DNA of 64,000 bases from Rhodococcus qingshengii. Its GTDB lineage: Bacteria > Actinomycetota > Actinomycetes > Mycobacteriales > Mycobacteriaceae. How positions within the stretch are numbered: the first letter of the stretch is position 1; each line of letters opens with the position of its first letter. Of this stretch, positions 26,501-38,338 are shown piece by piece. The position numbers and the translations under genes are program-made. The notes under the pieces are model-generated. The model saw only the letters and a list, made by a program, of their open reading frames with translations. It was not told where the DNA came from and searched no databases. The stretch spans positions 248,001-312,000 of the forward strand of contig NZ_JAJNCL010000006.1 in assembly GCF_021025955.1 (NCBI RefSeq). The letters run 5' to 3'.

Positions 26501-27964
26501 GTGAGCCCTATTCGCCGAAAAGTTGTCCGAAGCGACGTCAAAGTCATGGAAAGTACTGGAGCACTGCGCCCTTCCGTGCTCGATCCGACCATGCGGTTTC
26601 TCTCCAGAGCCGCCGATCACGGCGTTTTATGGATGGTTGTCGCCGCCTTGCTCGCGATGATCGGTGGCCGCCCCAGGAGGGCAGCGGCACGTGGGATGCT
26701 CGCACTTGCCGGTTCGAGTGCGCTGGCCAACGGCATACTCAAGCCCCTCTTCCCCCGGCGGCGCCCACCGGCACGCGTCTGGCTCAGCCCGAAGCGAGGC
26801 GTCGACATTCCGACGTCGTCCTCGTTCCCCTCCGGACATTCGTCATCAGCAGCGGCATTCACCGCGGCAGTGGCCATGGAATCCCCGGCGGCAGGCGCGG
26901 CCCTCGCACCACTGGCCGCAGCGGTCGCGTACTCACGCGTTCACAACGGAGTGCACTGGCCGTCCGATGTATTCGCCGGCCTCGCGGTTGGCGGCGCTAT
27001 TGCTGCCGGCACACGACGTTGGTGGGCGGTGCGCGACGAAGAGCCCGCCGAACTCGGACCCGAGTGCGTAGTCCCCGCGCTCCCTCGGGGAGAAGGCTTG
27101 CTGGTCTTCACCAATCCGGGTTCAGGCTCCGAGGACGACGGGATCGTCGAATCGATTCGAGAGTCACTACCGGCAGCGAGCATCTACGAATTCGACGCCG
27201 ACATCGACTTCGACATGCAGATCGACGCCAAGATCCCCGAACTCTCGCCGAAAGCGTTGGGAGTATGCGGGGGCGACGGAACAGTCGTCACGGTCGCGAC
27301 CGCGGCAACAAAACACGAACTACCCCTGGCGGTTTTTCCCGGCGGAACCTTGAACCACTTCGCCCGCGACGTCGGGGCGGTGAACGTAGAGGAGACCGCA
27401 CAGGCAGTCGAGTCAGGGCAGGCCGCATTTGTCGACCACGCGCTGGTGCGCACGGATTCCGGAGTGACTGCACGGTTTCTCAACACAGCCAGCCTCGGCG
27501 GATACCCGGACGCCGTGCGACTGCGGGAGAAGTGGGAACCGCGATTCGGTAAGTGGCCGGCCGCGGGCGCCGCAATGATCCGGGTTCTCGCAGCGGCGGA
27601 GCCGATGACTGTCACAATCGACGGGAAGCGGAGCACCATCTGGATGCTGTTCGTCGGAAACGGGCGATACTCCCCCGCTGATCAGGTGCCGATGTCGCGT
27701 CCGGAGATGAACCGTGGACTACTCGACGTCCGCTACCTGCGCGCGGACAAGAAATTCTCGCGTTCACGCCTTCTGTTTGCGGCTGCCACAGGCACATTGG
27801 GCAGCTCGCGGGTCTACGTCCGCGAACTCGTCTCCTCGATGTCGGTTCGAGTGGCCGATTCACCGGTAGCCATCGCCACCGACGGTGAAGTGGTGGCAGA
27901 CGCGCGCCGGTTCGATTTCGACACCGAACCGGGCACGGTGGCCGTCTACAGAATCACGCAGTAA
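26501..27964 (+). CDS. PAP2 phosphatase - diacylglycerol kinase-like fusion
   Basis: This is a 487-residue fusion. The N-terminal half is a membrane PAP2 lipid phosphatase with all three signature motifs: [22 protein letters not shown] and [13 protein letters not shown]. The C-terminal half (about 195-487) is a diacylglycerol/sphingosine-kinase-like domain with [16 protein letters not shown] and [16 protein letters not shown]. The two opposite activities on lipid head groups suggest a role in phospholipid turnover or undecaprenyl/phosphatidate exchange. The GTG start is used. The stop codon lies in a tandem repeat. Confidence 0.87.
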   Translation: MSPIRRKVVRSDVKVMESTGALRPSVLDPTMRFLSRAADHGVLWMVVAALLAMIGGRPRRAAARGMLALAGSSALANGILKPLFPRRRPPARVWLSPKRGVDIPTSSSFPSGHSSSAAAFTAAVAMESPAAGAALAPLAAAVAYSRVHNGVHWPSDVFAGLAVGGAIAAGTRRWWAVRDEEPAELGPECVVPALPRGEGLLVFTNPGSGSEDDGIVESIRESLPAASIYEFDADIDFDMQIDAKIPELSPKALGVCGGDGTVVTVATAATKHELPLAVFPGGTLNHFARDVGAVNVEETAQAVESGQAAFVDHALVRTDSGVTARFLNTASLGGYPDAVRLREKWEPRFGKWPAAGAAMIRVLAAAEPMTVTIDGKRSTIWMLFVGNGRYSPADQVPMSRPEMNRGLLDVRYLRADKKFSRSRLLFAAATGTLGSSRVYVRELVSSMSVRVADSPVAIATDGEVVADARRFDFDTEPGTVAVYRITQ

Positions 27965-27993
27965 CTCCCAGACCTGCAGTAACTCCCAAACCT
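27958..27993. repeat. Tandem 18-base repeat spanning the PAP2-DAGK stop codon
   Basis: GCAGTAACTCCCAGACCT (27958-27975) is followed at once by GCAGTAACTCCCAAACCT (27976-27993), then by a degenerate third copy. The TAA stop lies inside the unit, so the second copy provides an in-frame backup stop. Confidence 0.85.
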
Positions 27994-28002
27994 ACGCAGC
28001 AA

Positions 28003-28770
28003 CTACGAGGGTGCGTCGCCGTTTGCCGGCGGCGCATCCTCAGCTGGTGCCGGAGCTGGAAGCATCTCTTCCAAAACCGTTCCAGCGATCCGTTTGAACG
28101 CGCGGCGTGGACGGTTGCTGTCGAGGACGGCAACCTCGAGCGCACTCACATCGAGTGTTCGCGGTTCCGCCTCAGTGGTTCCGGCTGGCGCCGGGCCACC
28201 CTTTTGAAGCGCCCCTACCGCGATCCGCACTGCGGATTCCAGGTCGAGGTCTCGCTGGTACGACTCACGCATCGCAGTCACGATCGGTTCGGTTGTACCG
28301 CCCATGACGACAAATTCCTGCTCGTCCGCGATGGAACCGTCGTACGTGATCCGGTAGAGCTGAGCCGGCGTACTGCTTCCGAAACGGCCGATCTCGGCAA
28401 CGCAGATCTCGACCTCGTACGGCTTGGGTTGCTCGGTGAAGATCGTTCCCAAGGTCTGCGCGTACGCGTTGGCGAGGGAACGCCCCGTGACATCCCGACG
28501 GTCGTACGAGTACCCGCGCATGTCCGCGTGCACGATGCCCGCGCGGCGCAGATTCTCGAACTCGTTGTACTTGCCCACTGCAGCAAATCCGAGACGGTCG
28601 TACAGTTCGCTGACCTTGTGCAGCGCCCGCGACGGATTCTCCGCGACAAAGAGAACTCCGTCGCGGTAGGTGAGAACGACGACGCTGCGTCCGCGGGCAA
28701 TTCCCTTGCGCGCCAATTCCGAACGATCGCGCATGATCTGTTCGGCTGATGCGTAGTACGGCATCGTCAT
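28003..28770 (-). CDS. prcA: 20S proteasome alpha subunit PrcA
   Basis: PrcA forms the outer heptameric rings and the gate of the 20S proteasome. The 255-residue protein starts [20 protein letters not shown] and has [20 protein letters not shown] and [20 protein letters not shown]. The acidic, Ala/Pro-rich C-terminus ([18 protein letters not shown]) is typical of actinobacteria. It overlaps prcB by ATGA and is last in the pup-prcB-prcA operon. Confidence 0.95.
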   Translation of the reverse strand: MTMPYYASAEQIMRDRSELARKGIARGRSVVVLTYRDGVLFVAENPSRALHKVSELYDRLGFAAVGKYNEFENLRRAGIVHADMRGYSYDRRDVTGRSLANAYAQTLGTIFTEQPKPYEVEICVAEIGRFGSSTPAQLYRITYDGSIADEQEFVVMGGTTEPIVTAMRESYQRDLDLESAVRIAVGALQKGGPAPAGTTEAEPRTLDVSALEVAVLDSNRPRRAFKRIAGTVLEEMLPAPAPAEDAPPANGDAPS

Positions 28771-29645
28771 AGCGCAGACTCCCCTTCCGGACTCGCGGTC
28801 GCAGTGCGAGCCGCGACGATCTCCCTGGCGATCTCGGCAGCCCGCGTTGTCGACAACTCCACCGCGCCGGCGGAGGTGATGGTGACCGCTGTCGGATAGA
28901 TCCCGCGTGTCAGATCGGGACCACCGGTAGCCGAATCGTCATCTGCTGCGTCGTACAGCGCTTCGACGGCGAACCGAAGCGCAGTGTCCTCGTCGATTCC
29001 CGGCGAATAGAGTTTCTTGAGCGCCGATTTTGCGAACAGGGAACCCGACCCGACTGCGTGATATCCAGCGCGCTCCTCGTATCGCCCACCGACGACGTCG
29101 TAGGAGACGATCCGGCCGGCCGTTGACGGATCGACGGCGTCCAAGTCGTAACCCACCAGCAGCGGCACAACCGCCAATCCCTGCATCGCTGCGCCGAGAT
29201 TTCCTCGAACCATCGACGAAAGTCGATTGGCCTTGCCGTCGAACGTGAGTGGGACGCCTTCGATCTTCTCGTAATGTTCGAGCTCGACCGCGAAGAGCCG
29301 GACCAGTTCGATGGCGATCCCGGCCGTTCCGGCGATACCCGCAGCCGAGTAATCGTCGGTGACGTATACCTTCTGCACGTCGCGGCTGGCGATGAGGTTG
29401 CCCATCGTCGCTCGACGATCACCGGCGAGCAGAACACCACCTGCATAGCTGATCGCGACGATGGTGGTGCCGTGCGGAGCCACGTCTCCCCCGCCCATGA
29501 CAACACCTCCTGTGTCGGCGAAGCGGTTCTGCGGAAGATGCTCCGGTGCATGCACCCGAAGGTATTCCGAGAATGACGACAGATTCGAGCCAAAGCTCAA
29601 CCGTGTGTCCCCGTCTGTGATCCGGGGCGCGCGATCCACCGTCAC
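28767..29645 (-). CDS. prcB: 20S proteasome beta subunit PrcB
   Basis: PrcB is the catalytic subunit. The 292-residue precursor has a propeptide of 59 residues ending GGGDVAPHG, and the predicted mature protein begins [20 protein letters not shown] with nucleophile Thr60. From family knowledge, R. erythropolis NI86/1 has two beta subunits with propeptides of about 65 and 59 residues; this copy would match the shorter (beta2). A second pair may therefore exist outside the window. It overlaps pup and prcA by four bases each. Confidence 0.95.
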   Translation of the reverse strand: MTVDRAPRITDGDTRLSFGSNLSSFSEYLRVHAPEHLPQNRFADTGGVVMGGGDVAPHGTTIVAISYAGGVLLAGDRRATMGNLIASRDVQKVYVTDDYSAAGIAGTAGIAIELVRLFAVELEHYEKIEGVPLTFDGKANRLSSMVRGNLGAAMQGLAVVPLLVGYDLDAVDPSTAGRIVSYDVVGGRYEERAGYHAVGSGSLFAKSALKKLYSPGIDEDTALRFAVEALYDAADDDSATGGPDLTRGIYPTAVTITSAGAVELSTTRAAEIAREIVAARTATASPEGESAL

Positions 29646-29836
29646 TGGCCGCCCTTCTGGACATAGGCGCGGACGAAGTCCTCGGCGTTCTCTTCCAACA
29701 CGTCGTCGATCTCGTCGAGCAGGTCGTCGGTTTCTGCAGCCAGTTTCTCGCGACGTTCCTGGCCGGCACTGCCGTCGCCACCAGTGGTTTCGTCGTCTTC
29801 GCCGCCACCGGCACGCTGCGTCTGTTCTTGAGCCAT
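29642..29836 (-). CDS. pup: Prokaryotic ubiquitin-like protein Pup
   Basis: Pup is the 64-residue disordered tag joined to proteasome substrates. The C-terminus [11 protein letters not shown] ends in Gln64, so Dop must deamidate it to Glu before ligation. The coiled helix [20 protein letters not shown] is the part that binds the ARC/Mpa coiled coil. A strong AAGGAGG ribosome-binding site precedes the ATG. It leads the pup-prcB-prcA operon with a four-base overlap. Confidence 0.97.
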   Translation of the reverse strand: MAQEQTQRAGGGEDDETTGGDGSAGQERREKLAAETDDLLDEIDDVLEENAEDFVRAYVQKGGQ

Positions 29837-29909
29837 CGCCGTCGACCTCCTTGTGTGAAGGGAGCTCTCGCGAGCATCCTGTTCGGCCCAGCAGAGTCGG
29901 TAACTGATC

Positions 29910-29937
29910 CCGCTCGGACCTTCACCCTACCGAGCGG
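29910..29937 (-). terminator. Hairpin between dop and pup
   Basis: CCGCTCGG (29910-29917) pairs with CCGAGCGG (29930-29937) around 12 bases. It lies about 50 bases past the dop stop and 74 bases before the pup start. It may end dop transcription or lower read-through into pup. Confidence 0.45.
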
Positions 29938-29984
29938 CACCGTCAGGTGTGGAGAGACGCGACGGCGAGCCGCATCGGCTGATT

Positions 29985-31484
29985 TCAGTGAGTGAGCTGA
30001 TCAACCAATTCCGCGGCGCTGTCGACGGAGTCGAGCAACGCTCCGACGTGCGCTTTGGTGCCTCGAAGCGGCTCGAGGGTGGGGATTCGGATCAACGACT
30101 CGCCTCCGAGGTCGAAGATGACCGAATCCCAGCTCGCAGCCGCGATATCGGCACCGAATCGACGTAGGCACTCGCCGCGAAAGTATGCGCGAGTGTCGGT
30201 GGGAGGGTTCGTGACCGCGTCGAGAACCTGCTGTTCGGTAACAAGCCGCTCCATGGAGCCGCGAGCAACCAGGCGGTTGTACAGCCCCTTGTCGAGCCGC
30301 ACGTCGGAGTACTGCAGATCCACCAGGTGCAATCGCGGCGCCGACCACGCGAGTCCCTCACGATTGCGGAAACCTTCGAGCAGGCGCAGTTTGGCCGGCC
30401 AGTCGAGGATGTTTGCGCACTCCATGGGATCGCGCTCGAGGAGATCGAGAACCATCGCCCACTTGGCGACGACATCGTCCGCTCGCGGGTCACGATCGGC
30501 CTCACGATCGAGGAACTTCGAGACACGTTCGAGGTAAATACGTTGCAGCGCAAGCCCTGTCAGTTCACGACCGTCGGCCAGCGCTACGGTCTTGCGCAGA
30601 GTCGGGTCGTGGCTGATGTGGTGGACGGCGGTGACCGGACGTGCCAGTTGCAGATCGGTGAGGTCGACACCTGCCTCGATCAGGTCGAGTACCAGCGCCG
30701 TTGTTCCCACCTTGAGGTATGTCGACATCTCCGCGAGGTTCGCGTCGCCGATGATGACGTGCAGCCGGCGGTACTTGTCCGCATCCGCGTGCGGTTCGTC
30801 GCGGGTGTTGATGATTCCGCGCTTGAGCGTGGTCTCGAGGCCTACTTCGACCTCGATGTAGTCGGATCGCTGCGAAAGCTGGAATCCGGCCTCGTCGCCG
30901 GACTGACCGAGACCCACACGACCGGAACCGCAGATCACTTGCCGGGACGCGAAGAACGGTGTCAAGCCGGTGACAATGGAGGCGAACGGGGTGTCGCGCG
31001 AGCACAGGTAATTCTCGTGCGTGCCGTACGAGGCACCCTTGCCGTCGACATTGTTCTTGTACAGCTGCAGCCGTGGCGCACCCGGCACGCTGGATGCGTG
31101 CCGCGCAGCCGCTTCCATGACGCGTTCGCCGGCCTTGTCCCAGATCACGGCGTCGAGCGGGTCGGCGACCTCGGGCGCCGAGTACTCCGGATGTGCATGG
31201 TCGACGTACAACCGTGCCCCGTTGGTGAGAATCATATTCGCGGCGCCGATCTCGTCCGCGTCGATCACCGGTGCAGGACCGCTCATTCGCCCCAGATCGA
31301 AGCCTCGGGCGTCACGAAGGGGAGATTCGACCTCGTAGTCCCAGCGTGTCCGCTTGGCTCGTGGCACGCCTGCTGCGGCGGCATAGGCAAGCACCGCCTG
31401 GGTTGAAGTGAGAATCGGATTCGCCGACGGCTCACTGGGTGAAGATATTCCGTATTCGACCTCGACACCGATGATCCGCTGCAT
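29985..31484 (-). CDS. dop: Pup deamidase/depupylase Dop
   Basis: Dop deamidates the Pup C-terminal glutamine and also removes Pup from substrates. The 499-residue protein begins [20 protein letters not shown], with metal-binding glutamates. It carries the extra Dop segment near residues 40-75 that PafA lacks, and Asp95 in [16 protein letters not shown] is the family nucleophile. [20 protein letters not shown] is shared with PafA. It lies upstream of pup on the same strand and is divergent from the NUDIX gene. Confidence 0.96.
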   Translation of the reverse strand: MQRIIGVEVEYGISSPSEPSANPILTSTQAVLAYAAAAGVPRAKRTRWDYEVESPLRDARGFDLGRMSGPAPVIDADEIGAANMILTNGARLYVDHAHPEYSAPEVADPLDAVIWDKAGERVMEAAARHASSVPGAPRLQLYKNNVDGKGASYGTHENYLCSRDTPFASIVTGLTPFFASRQVICGSGRVGLGQSGDEAGFQLSQRSDYIEVEVGLETTLKRGIINTRDEPHADADKYRRLHVIIGDANLAEMSTYLKVGTTALVLDLIEAGVDLTDLQLARPVTAVHHISHDPTLRKTVALADGRELTGLALQRIYLERVSKFLDREADRDPRADDVVAKWAMVLDLLERDPMECANILDWPAKLRLLEGFRNREGLAWSAPRLHLVDLQYSDVRLDKGLYNRLVARGSMERLVTEQQVLDAVTNPPTDTRAYFRGECLRRFGADIAAASWDSVIFDLGGESLIRIPTLEPLRGTKAHVGALLDSVDSAAELVDQLTH

Positions 31485-31542
31485 GACACAAGAGCCTATG
31501 TGATTGCGGCGCGGCACCTACAGGCGTGGCACAGTTGGAGGA

Positions 31543-32100
31543 ATGCACCAACCTCTCACCGCAGACCTGAATCCCGCGGACGAGGTAGTCGCCGTGTACG
31601 ACCGGACGGGTAATCCGATCGGCCGAGCAACGCGTTCCGTCGTCTACTCGGGTGGGCTCTGGCACGCGAGCGCGGGCGTCCTGGTTCGCACCGGGGACGG
31701 CTCTCGCATCTACGTTCATCGGCGAACCGACACGAAAGCGGTGTTCGGGGGCTATCACGACTATCTTGCCGGAGGTGTCGTGGATCCAGGTGAGACGCCG
31801 CAGGAAACTGCGATCCGTGAAGTCGGCGAAGAACTCGGAATCTTCGGAACAGCAGATCAGCCACTCCAACTGACGGAAATCGCTCGAAAATCCTGGGACG
31901 GTGAGTGGGAGAACTCTCCGTTGCGCTGTCACCTGTTCGCGTTCGAACTCAGATACGACGGGCCGATGGCACATCAAACCAGCGAGATCGCCGAAGGTTG
32001 GTGGTGGACGCCGAAAGAACTCGGCGCCCACCTGCAGGATCCGTCGTGGCCGTTCGTTCCGGACTCACGCGCACTGCTGGCCGACTATTGCTGGAGCTGA
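31543..32100 (+). CDS. NUDIX hydrolase
   Basis: This 185-residue hydrolase has a complete Nudix box: GGVVDPGETPQETAIREVGE followed by ELGI, with the GX5EX7REUXEEXGU spacing. The opening DEVVAVYDRTGNPIGRATRS resembles the isopentenyl-diphosphate-isomerase-like and MutT-like YfcD group, so the substrate may be a nucleotide or an isoprenoid diphosphate. I took the ATG at 31543, preceded by GGAGG. The stop codon lies in the first copy of a triple tandem repeat. Confidence 0.85.
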   Translation: MHQPLTADLNPADEVVAVYDRTGNPIGRATRSVVYSGGLWHASAGVLVRTGDGSRIYVHRRTDTKAVFGGYHDYLAGGVVDPGETPQETAIREVGEELGIFGTADQPLQLTEIARKSWDGEWENSPLRCHLFAFELRYDGPMAHQTSEIAEGWWWTPKELGAHLQDPSWPFVPDSRALLADYCWS

Positions 32101-32148
32101 ACACCACTGGAGCTTGAACACCACTGAGACTGAACACCACTGGGACTG
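32097..32148. repeat. Triple 16-17 base tandem repeat at the NUDIX stop codon
   Basis: CTGAACACCACTGGAG (32097-32112), CTTGAACACCACTGAGA (32113-32129) and CTGAACACCACTGGGA (32130-32145) follow each other, then a final CTG. The TGA stop of the NUDIX gene is in the first unit. The array fills the gap to the convergent AIM24 gene. Confidence 0.85.
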
Positions 32149-32151
32149 TGA

Positions 32152-32829
32152 TCAGCCCGGGGTGATCGCCGAGAGCCACGCCGCGAACGCACTGGGGTTG
32201 CGGGTCTGCGCGAGAACGCGTCCGGGGCCGGTGAAGTCGAAGACAAATCCTTCGCCTGACTTCATCGACTGAATGGTGCGTCCCTGAACGGCGCGCCGCA
32301 TGTTGAAGTTCATCCCGAGGTCGTAGGCGACCACGTGACCGGTATCGATCGTAATTGTCTCGCCCGGCTGCAAGTCGATGACGTCGATCGCGCCGTAGAC
32401 GGCCAGGACTACCTCACCGTCGCCACTTGCCCGCAGGCCGAATCCGCCCTCACCACCGAAGAGGTTGGACATGCCTCCCCATTTGGACTCGACCGTGACG
32501 CCGTAAGAGTTGGCCAACCATGTTCCACGGTTGAGGAAGAACGGGCGATCGGACGTGATGGTCAGTGGGATCAGATCGCCGGGAAGAACGCCCGTCACAT
32601 CGACCCAACCACCTTGCGGCGGAGCGGTATACGTCGTGACGAAAAATGATTCTCCACTGAGCATCGACCGCTTGAGTCCCTGCAGGACGCCGCCCTGCGC
32701 CTTCGCTTCGAGAACTACGCCGGCGGAATGCGCGAGCATTGCCCCGCTCTCCACGCGCAGCGGTTCGCCGGGCGCGAGGTAGCAGCGAGCGACAGTGGAC
32801 GACGGATTGTGTCGAAGATGTATCTGCAC
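32152..32829 (-). CDS. AIM24 family protein
   Basis: This 225-residue beta-rich protein of the AIM24/TIGR00266 family contains ESGAMLAHSAGVVLEAKAQG, ANSYGVTVESKWGG and LFGGEGGFGLRASGDGEVVL. Family members are widespread and of unknown biochemical function. It is convergent with the NUDIX gene across the tandem repeat and is followed upstream, on the same strand, by arc. No signal peptide or membrane segment is seen. Confidence 0.85.
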   Translation of the reverse strand: MQIHLRHNPSSTVARCYLAPGEPLRVESGAMLAHSAGVVLEAKAQGGVLQGLKRSMLSGESFFVTTYTAPPQGGWVDVTGVLPGDLIPLTITSDRPFFLNRGTWLANSYGVTVESKWGGMSNLFGGEGGFGLRASGDGEVVLAVYGAIDVIDLQPGETITIDTGHVVAYDLGMNFNMRRAVQGRTIQSMKSGEGFVFDFTGPGRVLAQTRNPSAFAAWLSAITPG

Positions 32830-32947
32830 GGCGGGACTCTAAACCAGCGCGACCGACCGGTCCAATCGCAGCAAAGGGAACAGCAGCGACACATCGATCG
32901 AGCCGACGACTCTCGAGGAGTGGCCGGCCCGATCGGTGTTCGTTTCG

Positions 32948-34723
32948 CTACAGGTACTGGCCCGTGTTCGACTCCGTGTCGATCGCGCGGCTTGCACTGG
33001 CGTTCTTGCCCGTGACGAGAGTGCGGATGTAGACGATCCGCTCCCCCTTCTTGCCCGAAATACGTGCCCAGTCATCAGGATTGGTGGTGTTGGGCAGATC
33101 CTCGTTCTCGGCGAACTCGTCGACGATGGAATCGAAGAGGTGCTGCACACGCAGACCCGGAGCACCGGTGTCGAGTACCGACTTGATCGCGTACTTCTTG
33201 GCGCGGTCGACGATGTTCTGGATCATCGCACCCGAGTTGAAGTCCTTGAAGAACAGAACTTCCTTGTCACCGTTGGCGTACGTGACCTCGAGGAAACGAT
33301 TCTCTTCGCTCTCCGCGTACATGCGATCGACGACGCGAACGATCATCGCCTTCAAGCATGCAGTGCGATCTCCACCGAACTCGGCTAGGTCGTCCGCATT
33401 GATCGGCAGACCGTCCACCAGGTACTTCGAGAAGATGTCCTGAGCAGATTCCGCGTCGGGACGCTCGATCTTGATCTTCACGTCCAGTCGGCCCGGACGC
33501 AGGATGGCCGGGTCGATCATGTCCTCACGGTTGGACGCACCGATGACGATGACGTTCTCGAGCCCTTCCACGCCGTCGATCTCGCTGAGCAGCTGTGGAA
33601 CGACCGTAGTCTCCACGTCGGAGGAGACTCCCGAACCACGAGTACGGAAGATCGAGTCCATCTCGTCGAAGAAGACGATCACCGGAGTGCCCTCGGACGC
33701 CTTCTCGCGAGCACGCTGGAAAATCATCCGAATGTGACGCTCGGTCTCGCCGACGAACTTGTTCAGAAGTTCCGGGCCTTTGATGTTCAGGAAGTAGGAC
33801 TTGGCGTCCTTGCTGTCCTGACCGCGAGCTTCGGCGATCTTCTTGGCCAACGAGTTGGCGACTGCCTTGGCGATGAGCGTCTTACCGCAACCGGGCGGAC
33901 CGTAGAGCAGTACACCCTTCGGCGGTCGCAGTGAGTACTCGTGGAACAGGTCCTTGTGCAGGAACGGAAGCTCGACGGCGTCACGGATCTGCTCGATCTG
34001 ACGACCGAGACCACCGATGTCGTCGTAGTGAACATCCGGAACTTCCTCGAGAACCAGATCCTCGACCTCGGCCTTCGGGATGCGCTCGAAGGCGTATCCG
34101 GCCTTGGTGTCGACGAGCAACGAGTCACCGGGACGCAGTTTTCTGGTCGGAGAATCGGCGTCGTACGCGATGATGTCGGCTTCGGGATCGGCGAAGACGG
34201 CCGCCAACGGTGCTGCGAGCCAGACGATGCGCTCTTCGTCGGCATGCCCGACCACCAGCGCGCGCAGTCCGTCGTCGAGTACCTCACGGAGCGTGCTGAT
34301 CTCGCCGACCTGCTCGTAGGTGCCCGCTTCGACGATGGTGAGTGCCTCGTTGAGGCGAACCGTCTGTCCGAGGGCAAGGGTGTCCGTGTCGATGTTCGGT
34401 GAGCACGTCAATCGCATCTTGCGACCGGACGTGAACACATCGACGGTCTTGTCCTCGTGTACCGAGAGAAGGACTCCGTAACCGCTCGGCGGCTGACCGA
34501 GTCTGTCGACTTCTTCACGAAGTGCGATGAGCTGCTGACGGGCCTCCTTGAGGGTGTCCATCAGCTTGCTGTTTCGGATGGACAGCGAGTCCACCTTCGA
34601 CTCCAGCTCACGCACCTGCTCCGGCGATTGTGCGAGTTGTCGGCGCAGTACCTGTGCTTCCACTCGTAGCGCGTGGAGTTCTTCTGCTGCCGCAACCGAA
34701 TCCGGGTTCTCTGTCGAGCTCAT
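32948..34723 (-). CDS. arc: Proteasome-associated AAA ATPase ARC (Mpa)
   Basis: ARC unfolds pupylated proteins and feeds them to the 20S core. The 591-residue protein has the N-terminal coiled coil that binds Pup (about 15-70), two OB folds (about 75-215) and the AAA domain. The AAA domain shows Walker [21 protein letters not shown], Walker [13 protein letters not shown], and the arginine-finger region [15 protein letters not shown]. The C-terminal GQYL motif docks on the 20S alpha ring. The ATG at 34721-34723 follows GGGAGGAG and gives exactly the length reported for R. erythropolis ARC. Confidence 0.96.
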   Translation of the reverse strand: MSSTENPDSVAAAEELHALRVEAQVLRRQLAQSPEQVRELESKVDSLSIRNSKLMDTLKEARQQLIALREEVDRLGQPPSGYGVLLSVHEDKTVDVFTSGRKMRLTCSPNIDTDTLALGQTVRLNEALTIVEAGTYEQVGEISTLREVLDDGLRALVVGHADEERIVWLAAPLAAVFADPEADIIAYDADSPTRKLRPGDSLLVDTKAGYAFERIPKAEVEDLVLEEVPDVHYDDIGGLGRQIEQIRDAVELPFLHKDLFHEYSLRPPKGVLLYGPPGCGKTLIAKAVANSLAKKIAEARGQDSKDAKSYFLNIKGPELLNKFVGETERHIRMIFQRAREKASEGTPVIVFFDEMDSIFRTRGSGVSSDVETTVVPQLLSEIDGVEGLENVIVIGASNREDMIDPAILRPGRLDVKIKIERPDAESAQDIFSKYLVDGLPINADDLAEFGGDRTACLKAMIVRVVDRMYAESEENRFLEVTYANGDKEVLFFKDFNSGAMIQNIVDRAKKYAIKSVLDTGAPGLRVQHLFDSIVDEFAENEDLPNTTNPDDWARISGKKGERIVYIRTLVTGKNASASRAIDTESNTGQYL

Positions 34724-34853
34724 GTGCGTCTCCTCCCAGTGCGATCCATCAACGCTACCGGCATAAGGCCCCAACTGTCGCCAGACACGGTGCGCGAGTG
34801 CGAATTCACACCCGCACGGGGACCGTGCCGACTGGTCTCGAGCCAGATTTTGG

Positions 34854-34872
34854 TCATGTTAGCCTTGCCTAC
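34854..34872 (+). promoter_or_regulatory. Possible DtxR/IdeR-type iron box
   Basis: TCATGTTAGCCTTGCCTAC matches 14 of 19 positions of the DtxR/IdeR palindrome (consensus TTAGGTTAGCCTAACCTAA). It ends 46 bases upstream of the LppK-like lipoprotein start, where a repressor could cover the promoter. Iron control is inferred. Confidence 0.4.
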
Positions 34873-34918
34873 AAGATGGAGACAGCGCCTGTCTCTCTTT
34901 ACAACGAAAGGTATCGCT

Positions 34919-35443
34919 GTGATCATCCGCAAGACTCTCATCAGCGCTTGTGCCGTCGCTGCCGTCCTGACCATGGGTGCATGCAGCTCGGACGACAACA
35001 AGGATTCGACGGCTGCCAGCTCGACCTCCGCCGCCGCCTCGAGCACCACGGCCAAGGCCTCGGCTTCCGCCACGACGTCAGCCGCGGCTGCCGCTGCAGC
35101 TCCGACAGCCGACGAACTCAACGCTTCGCTCGTCGCTCTGATCGATCCGGCCAAGCCGATCGAGGAGAAGACCGCACTGGTGGTCGACGGAACGAAGCGC
35201 CAGGCCAACATCGAGACGATGAGTGCCGCGCTGGGCGGTAACCCGGCCTACGCGATCACGTTCACCGTGGACAACGTCAAGGTGGACGGTCAGACCGCAA
35301 CCGCCGACGTCGCCGTCGTCAGCCCCCATGGCGCTGCTCCGGCACAGCCGTGGACCTGGGAGCTCGAGGACGGCTCCTGGAAGCTGTCCGACACCTCGGC
35401 TTGCGTTCTTCTGGAAATGGGCCGCGCTTCCTGCACCGCCTAA
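34919..35443 (+). CDS. Lipoprotein, LppK position, MTB12-like C-terminal domain
   Basis: This is a 174-residue predicted lipoprotein. The signal peptide MIIRKTLISACAVAAVLTMG ends at lipobox MGAC with Cys22. A Ser/Ala/Thr-rich linker runs to about residue 62. A compact domain follows (PTADELNASLVALIDPAKPI, AITFTVDNVKVDGQTATADV, WELEDGSWKLSDTSACVLLE) that resembles the MTB12 antigen family. Rv2116 (LppK) has the same place after mpa. The GTG start follows GAAAGG. A possible iron box lies upstream, a strong terminator downstream, and the stop codon is in a tandem repeat. Confidence 0.78.
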   Translation: MIIRKTLISACAVAAVLTMGACSSDDNKDSTAASSTSAAASSTTAKASASATTSAAAAAAAPTADELNASLVALIDPAKPIEEKTALVVDGTKRQANIETMSAALGGNPAYAITFTVDNVKVDGQTATADVAVVSPHGAAPAQPWTWELEDGSWKLSDTSACVLLEMGRASCTA

Positions 35444-35477
35444 GTTTCAGGCAACCGCATAAGTTTCAGGCAAGGCA
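35441..35477. repeat. Tandem repeat starting at the lipoprotein stop codon
   Basis: TAAGTTTCAGGCAACCGCA (35441-35459) is followed by TAAGTTTCAGGCAAGGCA (35460-35477). The first TAA is the stop codon. The unit length differs by one base, so the second TAA is out of frame. Confidence 0.85.
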
Positions 35478-35520
35478 AAGAGCGGCGATCCGGATACCGG
35501 ATCGCCGCTCTTATTTGTTT
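35478..35520. terminator. Strong terminator between lipoprotein and trmI genes
   Basis: A perfect 16-base stem (35478-35493 with 35497-35512) has a three-base ATA loop and is followed on the plus strand by ATTTGTTT. This is a classical intrinsic terminator for the lipoprotein. It sits in the convergent gap and may also stop trmI transcripts. Confidence 0.9.
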
Positions 35521-35528
35521 GACTGTGA

Positions 35529-37481
<1,953 letters not shown>

Positions 37482-37482
37482 C

Positions 37483-38292
37483 ATGACGGACAGTTCGTAC
37501 TACCGCTACCTCGGAACGACGGAGGAAGGGCACGAGCGGTTCGCGAGCACGCAGGCAACTGTCAGCATCTGGGGCCCGACGCTGCAGCACGGCGCTCCCC
37601 CGTCGGCGCTGTTGGTGCGAGCCCTCGAGCGGTGCGGTGCGCGCGACGAAACCCGTCTGACGCGCGTTGTCGTCGAGATTCTCGGACCGATTCCGATCGC
37701 CGACCTCGAAGTACGGTCCTGGATCGAACGACCCGGTCGCCGAATCGAATTGATCGTTGCCGAGCTGTGGGCAACGACTGCCGACGGATCTGCACGCGCC
37801 GTTGCGCGCGGCACGGCCTGGCGGATGGAGACAGTCGACACCGGCGACGTCGTCCACGTTGTCGATCCTCCACTCGAACCCCGCGACAGCGGCACCCCGG
37901 GCGTTCTCGAGGGTCTCTGGAGCGTCGGCTATCTCAAGACTCTCGACTGGTCCTGGATTGCTCCGATCGGGTGTGTGGGAACCGGGAAGGTATGGGCGCG
38001 CCCCAAGCCCGAGTTGGTCGAGGGCGAGAAGATGTCTGCTCTCGAGCGTTTGTTGGCGGTGGCTGACATCTCCAACGGCGTCGGCGCCAAGCTCGACCCG
38101 GAGCATTGGACGTTCCTCAACACAGATCTCACGGTGCATATCTTCCGTGTGCCCGAGGGCGAGTGGGTCGGTGTTGCCGCCGAAACCACGACCGGTCCGG
38201 ACGGCGTCGGCATGTGTGCGGGAGTGCTCTACGACGAGCAGGGTGCCGTCGGCCGTATCGCCCAGACTTTGCAGATTCGCGCCCGTTCCTGA
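37483..38292 (+). CDS. Thioesterase (hotdog-fold) family protein
   Basis: This 269-residue protein appears to contain two hotdog modules. The first includes GPTLQHGAPPSALLVRALER and RVVVEILGPIPIADLEVRSW; the second includes EKMSALERLLAVADISNGVG and FLNTDLTVHIFRVPEGEWVG. That layout is typical of actinobacterial TesB-like acyl-CoA thioesterases; the substrate is unknown. The ATG follows AAAGGAG and lies one base after the RecB-like stop. A terminator hairpin overlaps the stop codon. Confidence 0.75.
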   Translation: MTDSSYYRYLGTTEEGHERFASTQATVSIWGPTLQHGAPPSALLVRALERCGARDETRLTRVVVEILGPIPIADLEVRSWIERPGRRIELIVAELWATTADGSARAVARGTAWRMETVDTGDVVHVVDPPLEPRDSGTPGVLEGLWSVGYLKTLDWSWIAPIGCVGTGKVWARPKPELVEGEKMSALERLLAVADISNGVGAKLDPEHWTFLNTDLTVHIFRVPEGEWVGVAAETTTGPDGVGMCAGVLYDEQGAVGRIAQTLQIRARS

Positions 38293-38309
38293 TTTCCAGG
38301 AACGGGCGC
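38279..38309. terminator. Terminator hairpin overlapping the thioesterase stop
   Basis: GCGCCCGTTCCTG (38279-38291) pairs perfectly with CAGGAACGGGCGC (38297-38309) around ATTTC. The TGA stop (38290-38292) is inside the stem-loop. It sits in the convergent gap before hisG and may serve both directions. Confidence 0.75.
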
Positions 38310-38338
38310 GAATGCGCGTAAATCTATTCAGACAGTGA

